From Pontibacter sp. G13 (lineage in GTDB: Bacteria; Bacteroidota; Bacteroidia; J057): DNA of 64,000 bases. Where the stretch lies: positions 310,001-374,000 of the forward strand of contig NZ_CP134696.1 in the NCBI RefSeq assembly GCF_031851795.1, given 5' to 3'. A program made the position numbers and the translations under genes. The notes beneath the pieces were generated by a model that saw only the letters and a list, made by a program, of their open reading frames with translations, ran no database searches and had not been told where the DNA came from. Of this stretch, positions 17,350 to 27,793 are shown piece by piece; within the stretch, counting starts at the first letter, position 1, and the number at the start of each line of letters is the position of its first letter.

Positions 17350-18594
17350 TTAGGCCAGATTTCCCCGACCCTTTCTCCGAAATATGAGAAAGCCCAATCC
17401 TGCACAAAGCATCGCTGCAAGCAAGGAAATAAGCTGAAATGGAAGTCTCCAATTCCCGCGCGCTTCAAGTGCTTCTCCTTCCGAAGCCTCTGCCGAATTA
17501 CTCCATGCGATGAATGCATCTGCCATGGGTAAAGCCCCGAACAGATAGTGCTTCTTTCCCGCGTGGGTGTGGCCCAACCCAAATGTCTCCACGCTATTTC
17601 TGATTCCGACGGCGATCTCGGGTGCTCCATATTTCGCCATCACGCGCTGTCCAACGATGGAAGCCGCTCCGCCCATTCCCCAAATCACCGGACCTGAATC
17701 GATATCCCCTGCTCCGTCATGATTTTCCGGATATTCTCGGATGCCCGGAAGTCCCAACCGATAGGCCAGAAACTCCTGCTGGTAGATTTCGAATTTCTCG
17801 AGGGCGTAGGTTGAGTCAATTTCCATCAGGAAATTCAGGATGAGGCTTTGGGAGGAACCTCTTGCTGGCTCCAGCACCTTACCACTTTCCGAATCGACAG
17901 CATGTGGAATGAGGCCCAAATGATCGGTGCTCAATTCCACCTGTTCAATCCATTGAGCAAGCGTTTGCGCATATGTTCCGGGAAATAGTTTTTCGTGGAT
18001 CGCTACCGAAGCCATTGCCACGGTCATGTCTGCGGGCCAACAGCCAAGCGCATAGGATTCCAGAAAAGGGCTTGACTGTTTGTCCAATGCTTGGGTGATC
18101 TCCCGGCAGTTTTGCTGAAATTGCTGTACCTCGGCGGGGGATCTTTCCGCCTTCGGAAGCATGCTCAATTTCCGGCCCAATACGTAATTGCTCCAGCCTC
18201 GATAGAAGATTCCGTACGCTGGTTCCAAGGAAGGATTGAACGGCTGTTTCGCCTTTTCGGAGGCCAATTCTGCGAGTACCCAATCCATCTCCGCGCTGGC
18301 TTCCTGATACAGTGAATCTCCCTCGTTGCATGCTTCCGCCAACTCGATCCAGTTCAACCCATACAATGCATTCAAAAAGACGAATCCCTCTGGGTAGATC
18401 GCCTGCATGTCGTCTGCTGCCCCGTTGTGAAGCGCTGATTTCAACTGAGCCAACTGCTGCATCAAGCCTTGATGCACACGCGATTCACCCACCGTCAGAT
18501 ATCGAGGGCTGTAATAGAGACTGATGTTGAAGAAAATCACTCCGATGATCAGCATCCCCAACATGGAGGTCGCGCAAAATTTGAGGAATTTCAA
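17350..18594 (-). CDS. membrane-anchored hypothetical protein, possibly alpha/alpha-toroid
   Basis: A 414-residue protein with an N-terminal anchor (CATSMLGMLIIGVIFFNISL) and a C-terminal helix (LISLLAAMLCAGLGFLIF) followed by a short RRKGRGNLA tail, so the roughly 340-residue middle domain probably lies in the periplasm. The middle is helix-rich, with VLEPARGSSQSLILNFLMEI and DIDSGPVIWGMGGAASIVG as conserved-looking segments reminiscent of alpha/alpha-toroid enzymes. I cannot name a family with confidence. It lies 14 bp downstream of the small lipoprotein gene at 18609-19136 on the same strand, so the two are probably cotranscribed. Confidence 0.65.
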   Translation of the reverse strand: MKFLKFCATSMLGMLIIGVIFFNISLYYSPRYLTVGESRVHQGLMQQLAQLKSALHNGAADDMQAIYPEGFVFLNALYGLNWIELAEACNEGDSLYQEASAEMDWVLAELASEKAKQPFNPSLEPAYGIFYRGWSNYVLGRKLSMLPKAERSPAEVQQFQQNCREITQALDKQSSPFLESYALGCWPADMTVAMASVAIHEKLFPGTYAQTLAQWIEQVELSTDHLGLIPHAVDSESGKVLEPARGSSQSLILNFLMEIDSTYALEKFEIYQQEFLAYRLGLPGIREYPENHDGAGDIDSGPVIWGMGGAASIVGQRVMAKYGAPEIAVGIRNSVETFGLGHTHAGKKHYLFGALPMADAFIAWSNSAEASEGEALEARGNWRLPFQLISLLAAMLCAGLGFLIFRRKGRGNLA

Positions 18595-18608
18595 ATGGGA
18601 GAGGTTTG

Positions 18609-19136
18609 CTATCTATTCGGTACAATCTGTCCATCCTCCTGAATCAAATAGGTGGTTTCAGACACTTTCAATTGGATGGTTGTGGAGTCAATATCTGCAT
18701 GTTCATTCAAATCCCAAGTCATGGTAGAGTCGACCACCCGCAATTTCAATTGCGCATCCAGATAGGCATGCTGGAGGGTTTGCCCAGTTTCTCCAAACCC
18801 CATTTTGTCAAAAACATATAGGGAATCCACTTTCATGCCTATAGAGTCATAGGTCATTATTATGGGCGCGGGGCCATTATCCGCAATGGAATATTCTAGG
18901 ATGCCCACCGTATTCCCAGTCTTCAAAAAGACTCCATAGAGCCCAGCAGACCATACATGTTTATATCGTTTGAATAATTCAGGTTGATCATGATTAGCGC
19001 CTTTCATGCCTGAGTTAAGATGGAAATGTTGGGGAAGTTCAATGCGCTCAAGAGCATCAACGTACAGGGCGAAATCCCTTTTTGGAGGTGTACAGGAAAC
19101 CAGAAAAAGCGTCCATACAATGAGCGTGTATCTCAT
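18609..19136 (-). CDS. hypothetical lipoprotein
   Basis: A 175-residue protein with a short lipoprotein signal (MRYTLIVWTLFLVSC, lipidated Cys15). The mature domain has mixed strands, including GLYGVFLKTGNTVGILEYSI and IIMTYDSIGMKVDSLYVFDK; no family recognised. It is first in a two-gene unit with the membrane protein at 17350-18594. The 289-bp gap upstream to 19425 shows no gene. Confidence 0.68.
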   Translation of the reverse strand: MRYTLIVWTLFLVSCTPPKRDFALYVDALERIELPQHFHLNSGMKGANHDQPELFKRYKHVWSAGLYGVFLKTGNTVGILEYSIADNGPAPIIMTYDSIGMKVDSLYVFDKMGFGETGQTLQHAYLDAQLKLRVVDSTMTWDLNEHADIDSTTIQLKVSETTYLIQEDGQIVPNR

Positions 19137-19425
19137 AATTGATCTTGGGAAAATGGGGTCTTGAAATTGGATAAAATTCCCTACCTAACCAATTATTTTT
19201 ATTCCAAGAATTTCCAAAATACAAATTCTCTTCATACATCGTTTTTTTGCCTAGCTGCTTCAAACTCTAGGATGGACGCTGTTGGTAGGTTTATGTCTAT
19301 TCATTCCACCTGAGATCCTTGGGGATCATGCTTCTGCTCGTGATTTACCTGCATTCCTCATGCTTGCCAATTTATCCGTTGCGTACTATTTTAGGGATCC
19401 TCATATCTATCATTTTATCCGCCCC

Positions 19426-20019
19426 ATGAAACATATTGGCTATCCATTCATTTGTATCCTATTGATATTCGGTTGTCAAAGTTCCAGCTCACCTAATCGA
19501 ATCGAGATCACGGAAAGTTTGATTCCGATTATTGCCCTCCTTCCATTGGATCAACCCGGCCTATCCTCGGCTTGGATCAAGGAGCATTTCGAAATGACGG
19601 AATTCACGCCCTATTCTTTTCCCATTGAGGATGAATTCTCTCCATTTTCTGGGGTAGCTCTTGAAGATCTCCAGTTCTACCAAAGTGCCTCATTTGTATT
19701 CGACAAGCATCAGGATACCCCCATGTATCTCGTGCTCGCTGAAGCGGAACCCCATGATGATCATGCCGTCTGGCTGGTTTCAGAAAAATCCAACGGAGGG
19801 GTTCAATCGTGCAGGATGGCACATGGTGCCTTTAGGACTCCCTTTGATACCTATTTTTGGTATAGTCGTTTTGACAAGGAGCATATCATGCTATATCAAA
19901 AGCATCTTTCAGTCAACCCAATGGATTATTCAAAAACGGAAACCCATCAAGTTAAATGCGTGGCGTATTCATTGAATGACTGCGCAGAAGTTCCTCCTTC
20001 TAATCCGAATGCCTATTAG
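19426..20019 (+). CDS. hypothetical lipoprotein
   Basis: A 197-residue protein started at 19426, since MKHIGYPFICILLIFGC is a lipoprotein signal with lipobox IFGC (Cys17); an in-frame ATG at 19282 would put 48 non-signal residues in front. The mature sequence has no recognised family. Its last 20 bases overlap the convergent end of the multiheme cytochrome gene, an unusual but possible tail-to-tail overlap. Confidence 0.6.
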   Translation: MKHIGYPFICILLIFGCQSSSSPNRIEITESLIPIIALLPLDQPGLSSAWIKEHFEMTEFTPYSFPIEDEFSPFSGVALEDLQFYQSASFVFDKHQDTPMYLVLAEAEPHDDHAVWLVSEKSNGGVQSCRMAHGAFRTPFDTYFWYSRFDKEHIMLYQKHLSVNPMDYSKTETHQVKCVAYSLNDCAEVPPSNPNAY

Positions 20020-22603
20020 CATTAGATGAAACTGTATGCGCTTTCACCTCCCTCAGCCCATGCGTATGCTCCGCTTGCGCTTCCCGATTTTCGTGGGGAT
20101 GTGTTTTTCGGTAGGCGGCAATAGGTTCCAATTCCCGCGAATTGGGCTTATGGAAGAGATAGCGGGCCTGAAGCTCCTCGGCTCTGGGGAGATCGTTGAG
20201 CGCGCCAGCAACGAGCATCATGCCGTACAGGATGGATGGGTTTTCGGGATTGATGGCCAGAGCAGATTCGTACCAGCGGTTGGCCTCCGCATAATCTCCC
20301 ATGAGATAGTGGAGTTCGCCCAGATTGCCCAGCAACAGTGGATCTTTCGGATAATGCTCAGCTACCGCTTCCCAAATATCTATCGCACCGGGGTAGTCTC
20401 CCAGTTCGAACTTCGCCTCTCCCAAAAAATACTGGGTCGGAAGATGATCCGGCCAAGTCTTCAATACTTCCTGAAATTGGAGGATAGCTTTGTCTAGACT
20501 TCCTTCTGACAGCATGGCCCGACCTTGATTCAACAGGCCATCCGGGCGATCTGGTGCCAACTCGGCCACTCGCTGAAAGGCTTCCCATGCGCCTTGGCTA
20601 CGCTCTTCGCGAAGCAGCCCAATTCCGTAGTTGTTCCACTGTTTCCAGAGCGGGGTTTGAGAAGTACTCCCCTCCCCGACCTTGCGGATGCCTGTAGCTA
20701 CGGTGGTGATCGGCTGATCTGGAACTGGGCGATTGGGCGCCGTTCTAGCCAAGGTCCAAGCGTGAATATCGCGATTGAATTTGCGCTGCTTGAGGTGGAC
20801 CGTGATTTCGTCAATTGCCTGCCCCTGTGGAATGGTCCATTCGTAGTGGATAATGTGGGTCAATCCGGAAGGGACAGAGCTATTGTAAATCGTAGCGTGC
20901 CAATCGTGGACATTTCTGCGATTGATTTCGCCTCCTTCCCGATCGATCAACACAGCATGGAACTTATGCGCCGTGGAATCCACCATGCGATCCTCCCCCA
21001 AATCTCCCGAGATCAGCACCGGTTTGCCTTGACTTCCGGCAGACACCTCCAACCACCATTCATTGGAGTCGTTGGTTCCCGCAGGCAGATTGTGCCCCAC
21101 TTGGGTATTGCTCACGAGCACTTCCAGCCGCACATGATCACCCACCTGAAAGTTCGGCCAAACCTCCTCGGGTCCATACCATCGGCCATTTACCTCGATG
21201 GAGAAAACCTCCACGCGAGCAATGTCCTTCATCAGAAATTGCTGAACGGCATGAAGCTGATCGGTGTCCTCATTGAGATGGGGAATGGCTGAGTTGGCGG
21301 CTGCGAATCGGTGGCTGGCGACCATTCCGTCGTCATTTCCCTGATCCATAGAAGGCACTTCTTCCATGTGGCAGGAAACACAGGATTGTCGTTCACGCTG
21401 ATAAAAGGTGCGAGGATTGTGCCGGGAGAAAGAACTCGCATACCAGGCATCGTACTGATTTTGACCGCGTTTCCAGCGATACTCATTGACCGCTTGCGGC
21501 ACAGAAACCTTGTGGCAACTGGTACAATATTCATCCGAAGCGAGATAAGGATCCATCATGGAAGCGGCATGCGGCTCGGGCTTGGTGCGAATCAGCGTAT
21601 TCCTCAACTCCGGCTGACTCCCCCAAAAGGTCTGCGCCATCGCTGCAAACCCCTTATCCTGAACCTGATAATTGCCATTTCCCGTGATATCTGCCGCTCC
21701 ATCCATCGCGTGACAGGTCAAGCAAGTGATCCCCTTCTGTCCGAGCGGGTCCTGCAAAAACTCGTGAGCTTCCGCTTCGAATTTACCCGAAGTCAACAGC
21801 AGCGGGTCATGGCAAGAGGCGCACCATTTCACCTTGGCAGGATCTTCGGTCGCCAGCATATTTTCGATGGACTGGAGGTAATACGGGTTGTTGAATGAGG
21901 AAAAATGGTGGACAGATTCTTCCCATTGGCTGTAGATATCGGGGTGACAGCCCTCGGTACCACAAGACGCAGCATCGTCGAGCGCTGATTCGTGGAGATA
22001 TTCCCCGCCCGTCAAATGAATCGCCGCTGGTGCTAATTCTCCTTCCGCCATCTTCACGCCAGATTCGGTACGCGTCCACAATCCCATGGTCACCACAGTA
22101 AACAGCAACATACCAGCCGTGGCGGTCCATTTGAAGGTTCTGTGCCAATGGGGAGACTTGGAGAAATTCTTGCGGGAATACGGAACGAAAAAATGGAATT
22201 TCCCTCTCCGCTTGGCTTTCCAATGCAGAAATGCCCCACCAAGCGCCACAAATACGGCCGAAACATGTACCGCCAACAAAAGCTGTTTGAGATGTGCCAA
22301 TGATTCGAGATAGAGCATGCCTCCTGTCGCCAAGGTCAGCACCAGTCCCAAAGCCGTAATTGCACCGAGCAGGGTTGCCCGAAGATTTTCACGATGAGGC
22401 ATTTTGGCCAAATGCACCATCAGGAATCCAGCGATTGGCACCACCACGCCTACTCCCAAAAACAAGTGGAACATCAGCGTTCCTCGATAGGCTCCGGGAA
22501 TGATCCCGAAATCCAGCAAAAACAGCAGCAGGCTATTCAGGAGCAATACTCCGAATAACCCCAGCAAGACATACAGAATCGTGGATTGAACAGATTTCCT
22601 CAT
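20000..22603 (-). CDS. membrane multiheme cytochrome c with TPR tail
   Basis: An 867-residue protein. Residues 1-180 hold about five transmembrane helices. These are followed by heme-binding motifs: CGTEGCH (214-220, a CX4CH variant), CASCH (261-265), CLTCH (294-298), CTSCH (360-364) and CVSCH (408-412), so up to five c-type hemes face the periplasm. A beta-rich region (about 440-640) precedes TPRs (about 650-830). The family occurs in Bacteroidota and Planctomycetota, often near CRTAC1-type proteins, and probably carries electrons across or along the envelope. It starts 5 bases after the stop of the FG-GAP gene and ends the susC-susD operon. Electron donor and acceptor are unknown. Confidence 0.85.
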   Translation of the reverse strand: MRKSVQSTILYVLLGLFGVLLLNSLLLFLLDFGIIPGAYRGTLMFHLFLGVGVVVPIAGFLMVHLAKMPHRENLRATLLGAITALGLVLTLATGGMLYLESLAHLKQLLLAVHVSAVFVALGGAFLHWKAKRRGKFHFFVPYSRKNFSKSPHWHRTFKWTATAGMLLFTVVTMGLWTRTESGVKMAEGELAPAAIHLTGGEYLHESALDDAASCGTEGCHPDIYSQWEESVHHFSSFNNPYYLQSIENMLATEDPAKVKWCASCHDPLLLTSGKFEAEAHEFLQDPLGQKGITCLTCHAMDGAADITGNGNYQVQDKGFAAMAQTFWGSQPELRNTLIRTKPEPHAASMMDPYLASDEYCTSCHKVSVPQAVNEYRWKRGQNQYDAWYASSFSRHNPRTFYQRERQSCVSCHMEEVPSMDQGNDDGMVASHRFAAANSAIPHLNEDTDQLHAVQQFLMKDIARVEVFSIEVNGRWYGPEEVWPNFQVGDHVRLEVLVSNTQVGHNLPAGTNDSNEWWLEVSAGSQGKPVLISGDLGEDRMVDSTAHKFHAVLIDREGGEINRRNVHDWHATIYNSSVPSGLTHIIHYEWTIPQGQAIDEITVHLKQRKFNRDIHAWTLARTAPNRPVPDQPITTVATGIRKVGEGSTSQTPLWKQWNNYGIGLLREERSQGAWEAFQRVAELAPDRPDGLLNQGRAMLSEGSLDKAILQFQEVLKTWPDHLPTQYFLGEAKFELGDYPGAIDIWEAVAEHYPKDPLLLGNLGELHYLMGDYAEANRWYESALAINPENPSILYGMMLVAGALNDLPRAEELQARYLFHKPNSRELEPIAAYRKTHPHENREAQAEHTHGLREVKAHTVSSNANRHSD

Positions 22604-22608
22604 CGTGC

Positions 22609-24351
22609 CTACATCGTTTGTGGAGCTTCCTTCCCTTCCTCGATGAGGAGAAATTGATCTGCGTCCAATCTTCCCAAATTGGTGTTCGCTCCTGAAGGCC
22701 AGGTAATTTTGACGGAATCCACCGCCTGTGTCTGTCCCAGCCCAAATGTCAGCGTGAACTCAGATTGCGAGAGATATCCTTCGGAGGATTTCACGCGGCG
22801 TGTCTGGCGTTTGCCATGTTCCGTAAAAACCTGCACCTCAGCACCGATGGCGTGTGGATTGGATTGGTCAGAGCGAAGCAGCAATCGGAGGTAGCCATTC
22901 ACACGCTCAGTGTCATTTCGCAGCAAATGGACTGGTCCATTGTTCTCTGAAACCAGTAGATCCAAGTCTCCGTCCTGATCGATATCTGCCACTGCAGAAG
23001 CACGAGCCACCAATGAATCCTGCATCAGACCGCCCATTTCGGGTGCTTGGTCTGCAAAGATTCCCTGTCCATTGTTGACGAAAAAGTGCGGGGGCTGCTT
23101 GAAGGAAATGTCGGCGGCCTTTTTGGCAATGTCCGTAAATACGTGGCCATTCGCCGCAAACAGGTCCAAATCTCCATCCAAATCCGCATCAAACAGGGTC
23201 AATCCGAAGGTCAATGTCAAGAAGCTCGGCTTGCCGATCTGGGAAGCATAGGCGTGATCCATGAACATTCCATTGGGCAGGGAACGGTAGACGCTGATCG
23301 GCTGTCGGGAGAAATTCCCCACCATGATGGAAGGCTGCCCACTGCCATCCACATCGCCAGAAACGAGCCCCATTCCAGCCCGAGGTTTTCCCTGACGATT
23401 GTAGGCGATCCCGGCAGGCGTTCCGATTTCCTCGAAAAATCCATCGCCTTTGTTTCGAAACAGCAAATCCGGCTGCATATCGTTGGCCATGACCAGATCC
23501 TCCCACCCATCGTGATCGACGTCAATGGTCGTTAACCCCAAGGTCTTGATCGGAGAGATCCCATTTGGTCCGACAAATCCGCGTTTGGCCGTTTCATCCG
23601 CAAAGGTTCCGTCTCCATTGTTGCGATAGAATACGCCTTGTTCACCTTCATACAAATTCGGGTGGCAATAATTGTCCGAAACTCCATCGATGGAACACCA
23701 GATATTGCGGTCCATGTCTGCATTCCAGACGAGGTAATTGCCGACATACAGATCAAGGTGTCCGTCGTGATCGGCATCCCAAAGAATGGAAGCCGTACTC
23801 CAGACCGATTTTCCCTGAACCCCGGCTTGCTTGGCGCGGTCGGTGAAATGCCCTTGCTCATTGATGAGCAGCAAATTATATCCAAGTGCGGTTACATAAA
23901 TATCTTCATCGCCATCGGAATCAATGTCTCCAATGGTACAGCCAAATGCATAGGCAGAAACATCCGCCAAACCCGCTTGCTCGGTCACTTCCTTGAAAGT
24001 TCCGTCCTGTTGGTTTTCGTACAGCCGGAGGCTTTTCACAGGCGTAAGGTCACTCCAAGGCCAGGTTCCTCCCCCAACGAGCAAAATATCCGGGTACCCA
24101 TCCTGGTTGTAATCCATGAAGGAGGCCCCTCCACCCATGATCTCTGGCATCAAAAATTCGCCGTCAGCTCCGGAGACATGGCTGAAATCAATCCCCGCTT
24201 CCCGGGTGATCTCCGTGAAAGCAATAGGCGTTGAAGCCGAAGTCGTTGATTGTGCAGATTCATCCGACTGGGCGCTCATGGGTTCGGTTCCCCCGCAGGA
24301 TATGATGGAAACAGCACAGGCTATTCCCAAAAATTGAAAAATCTTATTCAT
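22609..24351 (-). CDS. CRTAC1-type FG-GAP/ASPIC-UnbV lipoprotein
   Basis: A 580-residue protein started at the ATG at 24351, whose codons overlap the stop of the preceding gene (8-base overlap, translational coupling); an ATG 9 bases upstream also exists. Signal MNKIFQFLGIACAVSIISC ends in a lipobox. The mature part is an FG-GAP/VCBS beta-propeller with Asp-rich calcium loops (DYNQDGYPDILLVGGG, DIDSDGDEDIYVTALGYN, DADLDGDLDLFAANGHVF) followed by an ASPIC/UnbV C-terminal domain (about 490-575). NIWCSIDGVSDNYCHP is a typical CRTAC1 Cys pair. Probably surface or periplasmic and calcium-binding; enzymatic role unproven. Confidence 0.88.
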   Translation of the reverse strand: MNKIFQFLGIACAVSIISCGGTEPMSAQSDESAQSTTSASTPIAFTEITREAGIDFSHVSGADGEFLMPEIMGGGASFMDYNQDGYPDILLVGGGTWPWSDLTPVKSLRLYENQQDGTFKEVTEQAGLADVSAYAFGCTIGDIDSDGDEDIYVTALGYNLLLINEQGHFTDRAKQAGVQGKSVWSTASILWDADHDGHLDLYVGNYLVWNADMDRNIWCSIDGVSDNYCHPNLYEGEQGVFYRNNGDGTFADETAKRGFVGPNGISPIKTLGLTTIDVDHDGWEDLVMANDMQPDLLFRNKGDGFFEEIGTPAGIAYNRQGKPRAGMGLVSGDVDGSGQPSIMVGNFSRQPISVYRSLPNGMFMDHAYASQIGKPSFLTLTFGLTLFDADLDGDLDLFAANGHVFTDIAKKAADISFKQPPHFFVNNGQGIFADQAPEMGGLMQDSLVARASAVADIDQDGDLDLLVSENNGPVHLLRNDTERVNGYLRLLLRSDQSNPHAIGAEVQVFTEHGKRQTRRVKSSEGYLSQSEFTLTFGLGQTQAVDSVKITWPSGANTNLGRLDADQFLLIEEGKEAPQTM

Positions 24352-27300
24352 CGGAAGCAAGGTAATCAGTAGTCTTGGAAGATTGAATCAAGCGAGGTGC
24401 CCCGCTGTTGAGCGCAGCGATCAGACCTTGATGGCCATTGGCGAGTTGGATCGGGCTTAAAGCTACAACATCTCCTTGAAGAAAAACACCTGAAGCCCCT
24501 GCATCGATCCCCTCAAACCCGCCTTGGCCTGTTCCCTGAAGGAAAAGTCCCAGAGAGGCATCCAGTCGTGGCGTCTCCACTTCCATGCGATGGAGGTTTC
24601 CGGCGAGCAGGATATCCACCTGTCCATCACCATCCCAGTCCCGAATTTGGAGATCTTGAATCGCTGAAATCTGGGCCAATTTTGGAAGAGCGTGGGCTTC
24701 CCATTTGCCCGGGGAAACCTGCTCGTACCAGACCGAGGTAAAGGTCGTAGCATGATATTGAAGAGCATCTTCGAGGTTTCTATCTCCATAAATCTCCGGA
24801 AGCGTCGCTACAGCAAAGGAGTGATAATCGCGAAACTTCATCTCGATAGCCGGGATCTGTTCCGAGGAACACTGGCGACCCCGCAAGGGGAATTGATTTC
24901 CATCTTGCTGGTAACCCAAGACAATATCCAATCGCCCATTTTTGTCAAAATCACCCGAATACACGCTAAATGGTGCCGTTTCGCTGGCGTGGTACTTGGC
25001 ATTTTCACCGAGATTCCCCGCCACCAAATCCATATCACCATCTCCATCGAGGTCGGCGACTTCCAGGCATTGCCACCAGCCGACTTGAGCTAGGCCCAAA
25101 TTCGATTGGGATAGCCGATTCCCCTCATTCTCCCAAACGGTCACCTCCATCCATTCGCCAGCAATCACAAGATCTTGGGTTTCATCTCCATTGATATCCG
25201 CCCATTGTGCATCTGTCACCATCCCCAACTCCGCAAACGCAGGTGCCCAAGTTTGGCTCACCTCCCTGAATTTCAGGGCCTGATCTGTCCCTCCTACATT
25301 TTCGAGCAGCACGCTTTGAGCTGGGAGGGGATATTTTCCGGGTACATTCCTGCCGCCCACAAACAGGTCCAAATCACCATCGCCATCGAGATCGCCGGGG
25401 CTCACGACTCCTGTGCTGACGAAGAATTCAGGGAGCGCATTTGGCAGCGCCTGAAACTGACCATTGCCGAGATTTACATACAGGCGATCGCGAAGCATGT
25501 CCGGCGCATTGACAAATTCATTTCCGCCACTTCCGACATAGAGGTCCAAATCGCCATCGCCGTCCAAGTCTGCCAAAGATGCTTCTACATCTTCGAATAC
25601 CTGATCTTCCAACCAAGGGCCCATCAGGGGCTCAAAATTTCCGGAAGGCGTTTGCAGGAAGAGACTTGGGGCTTGATTGTAGGCATTGCCCAAAAACACA
25701 TCCTCCAAGCCATCTCCATTCACATCTCCAGTGGCAAGTGCCGGGCCCAGTTGAGAGAGTTGATAGGGAAGCAAGGGCTCAATGCCATAGTCCCAATAAT
25801 CGTTTTCATGGTGTTTGTAGGGAAAAGTAAGGGTATCTGTCTGGAACAGTTTCATCGCCATTTGGGAGGAAGGATCGACTTTGCCTGAGGCATTACCGTG
25901 TTCCAAGACCAATCTCTGGTCAGCCTTTACAGCGGCCAACTGCTGGATCTTTCCATCTGGCCAGATGATTTCCAACTCGGATATTGTGGTCACCTCCCCT
26001 AACCCAAAATGCAGCATCGGTTCTACTGAGGACTGGAACCCTCTTGTGGGATTCATTTGCTGAAATTGGGACCCACTTGCTGTTTTGATGGCGACCTTGG
26101 CACCAATGCCTTGCGGATTTCCCTCAGTACCTCGAAGCTGGATTTGCAGGAAGTGATGTCCAGTAGATTCATTTCGGAAGAGCCCCGCATCGGCATCCAT
26201 GTTATTGGTCACCAAATCCAAATCTCCATCTTGATCCAAATCTGCATAGATGGCTCCGTGGGAGAATCCTTTGAGATTCAGTCCCCAATCTTGGCCTTTG
26301 TCCTCCAGTGCCAATTCACCGCTATTCCTGAAGGCATAGTTTTCCACAGGTTCAGAAGGAATCCTGCGATAATCCATGTGCTCCATGTTCTGACTCATGT
26401 TGATGGCCATTTTCATGGAGTTGAGATAATCACGGTTATTGACCTCCCGCTTGATCCCATTGGTAATGAAGAGATCCTTCCAGCCATCGTTGTCCAGATC
26501 TGCGAATAACGGCGCCCAGCTCCAATCGGTAGAGGCCATTCCCGCCAGAAAATTCACATTGCTGAAAGCGGGATTACCGGTTGCGTCCTTGCCTCGATTG
26601 AGTTGGAGGCTATTGAACATATATTGGTAGTGAAATCCACTATTCACAGTATTCCAGAAAAGGCGGGGATTCATGCTGGCCATGTTCTCTTTGGAACGTC
26701 GATTATCTTCGGGATTCATGTCCACCTGCACGAGATCGATCAACCCGTCATTGTTGTAGTCGGCGGCATCACAGCCCATTCCGAAGAGGGAAGTCTGCGC
26801 CATTGCCTGCTGCATGTCTTCGCGGAATGTGCCATTTCCATTGTTGAAGAACATGCGATCTGGGGTGCTGAAATCATTGGACACATAAAGGTCGTCCCAG
26901 CCATCTCCATCAAAATCCGCTACACTCACCCCCAATGAAAGGCCATAGTTGGCAATCCCGGCGGCCGAGGAAACATCCTTGAAAACACCCGGCTCCACCT
27001 GCTCATACAGATGATCGCTTTCCTCCCACTGGAGGTTCTGCATCTTTTCGAGATAATAGGAATTGGAGGAACCGAAAGGCGAAGGAGGATAATTGGCCAC
27101 AAACAAGTCCAAATCCCCATCTCGGTCATAATCCCAAAATGTGGACTGGATGGAAGAACCCGGGTCTGCGATACCCCATTCGGTGGCGACCTCCTGAAAG
27201 GAGACCTCGGCACCAGACACTGGATCAGGGCCTTGATTCAAAAAGAGTTGATTGCGCTTGTCTCCATCCTTTCCCGAGACAGAGAGGTACAAGTCAAGAC

Positions 27301-27685
27301 GGCCGTCTCCATTGACGTCAGCCATATTGACTCCGGTGTACCAGCGGTCATCCCCTGCAACCCCCGCAGCTTCGCCGATTTCCTCGAACTGCCAATTGCC
27401 ACGGTTGAGATAGAGCGCATTTGGAACCATATTTCCGGAGAAGAACAGGTCGGGTAAATCGTCACCGTTGATATCTCCAACAGCGACACCTCCTCCAAGA
27501 TATAGGTAGGGGTAGGTAAAATAGTTGAAGGAATCTGACTCTTCGATCCGGTTTTGGAAGGCGATACCGGATTCGGAAGCAGGAATCAGATCAAAATGCG
27601 TGGAAGAAGAAGTCGGTTCCGGGGAATGACAGGCACCCAAAAGCAGGGCGATCCCCAAATAGATGGATAGCAGGTAGTAGTTCAT
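24344..27685 (-). CDS. large FG-GAP/VCBS and ASPIC/UnbV lipoprotein
   Basis: An 1113-residue lipoprotein (YLLSIYLGIALLLGAC, lipobox Cys19). Two FG-GAP/VCBS propellers carry many calcium loops such as DINGDDLPDLFFSGN, DYNNDGLIDLVQVDMNP and DVNGDGLEDVFLGN, with an ASPIC/UnbV domain between them (about 500-585, GIGAKVAIKTASGSQFQQMN). This double-propeller arrangement is common in Bacteroidota next to susC/susD, where it may bind a polymer or metal at the cell surface. It follows susD by 108 bp, a gap with a GC-rich inverted repeat that could be an intercistronic attenuator, and overlaps the next gene by 8 bases. Confidence 0.87.
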   Translation of the reverse strand: MNYYLLSIYLGIALLLGACHSPEPTSSSTHFDLIPASESGIAFQNRIEESDSFNYFTYPYLYLGGGVAVGDINGDDLPDLFFSGNMVPNALYLNRGNWQFEEIGEAAGVAGDDRWYTGVNMADVNGDGRLDLYLSVSGKDGDKRNQLFLNQGPDPVSGAEVSFQEVATEWGIADPGSSIQSTFWDYDRDGDLDLFVANYPPSPFGSSNSYYLEKMQNLQWEESDHLYEQVEPGVFKDVSSAAGIANYGLSLGVSVADFDGDGWDDLYVSNDFSTPDRMFFNNGNGTFREDMQQAMAQTSLFGMGCDAADYNNDGLIDLVQVDMNPEDNRRSKENMASMNPRLFWNTVNSGFHYQYMFNSLQLNRGKDATGNPAFSNVNFLAGMASTDWSWAPLFADLDNDGWKDLFITNGIKREVNNRDYLNSMKMAINMSQNMEHMDYRRIPSEPVENYAFRNSGELALEDKGQDWGLNLKGFSHGAIYADLDQDGDLDLVTNNMDADAGLFRNESTGHHFLQIQLRGTEGNPQGIGAKVAIKTASGSQFQQMNPTRGFQSSVEPMLHFGLGEVTTISELEIIWPDGKIQQLAAVKADQRLVLEHGNASGKVDPSSQMAMKLFQTDTLTFPYKHHENDYWDYGIEPLLPYQLSQLGPALATGDVNGDGLEDVFLGNAYNQAPSLFLQTPSGNFEPLMGPWLEDQVFEDVEASLADLDGDGDLDLYVGSGGNEFVNAPDMLRDRLYVNLGNGQFQALPNALPEFFVSTGVVSPGDLDGDGDLDLFVGGRNVPGKYPLPAQSVLLENVGGTDQALKFREVSQTWAPAFAELGMVTDAQWADINGDETQDLVIAGEWMEVTVWENEGNRLSQSNLGLAQVGWWQCLEVADLDGDGDMDLVAGNLGENAKYHASETAPFSVYSGDFDKNGRLDIVLGYQQDGNQFPLRGRQCSSEQIPAIEMKFRDYHSFAVATLPEIYGDRNLEDALQYHATTFTSVWYEQVSPGKWEAHALPKLAQISAIQDLQIRDWDGDGQVDILLAGNLHRMEVETPRLDASLGLFLQGTGQGGFEGIDAGASGVFLQGDVVALSPIQLANGHQGLIAALNSGAPRLIQSSKTTDYLASDE

Positions 27686-27793
27686 GTATAGTCCTTTTTC
27701 TTCAAAATTGTCTGGAAGACGAAGGCCCCACCCCGCCTGAACGGTCGGAGTGAGGCGATCTTCTCATGTGCTTAGGCACTTCATCGAATGCGA

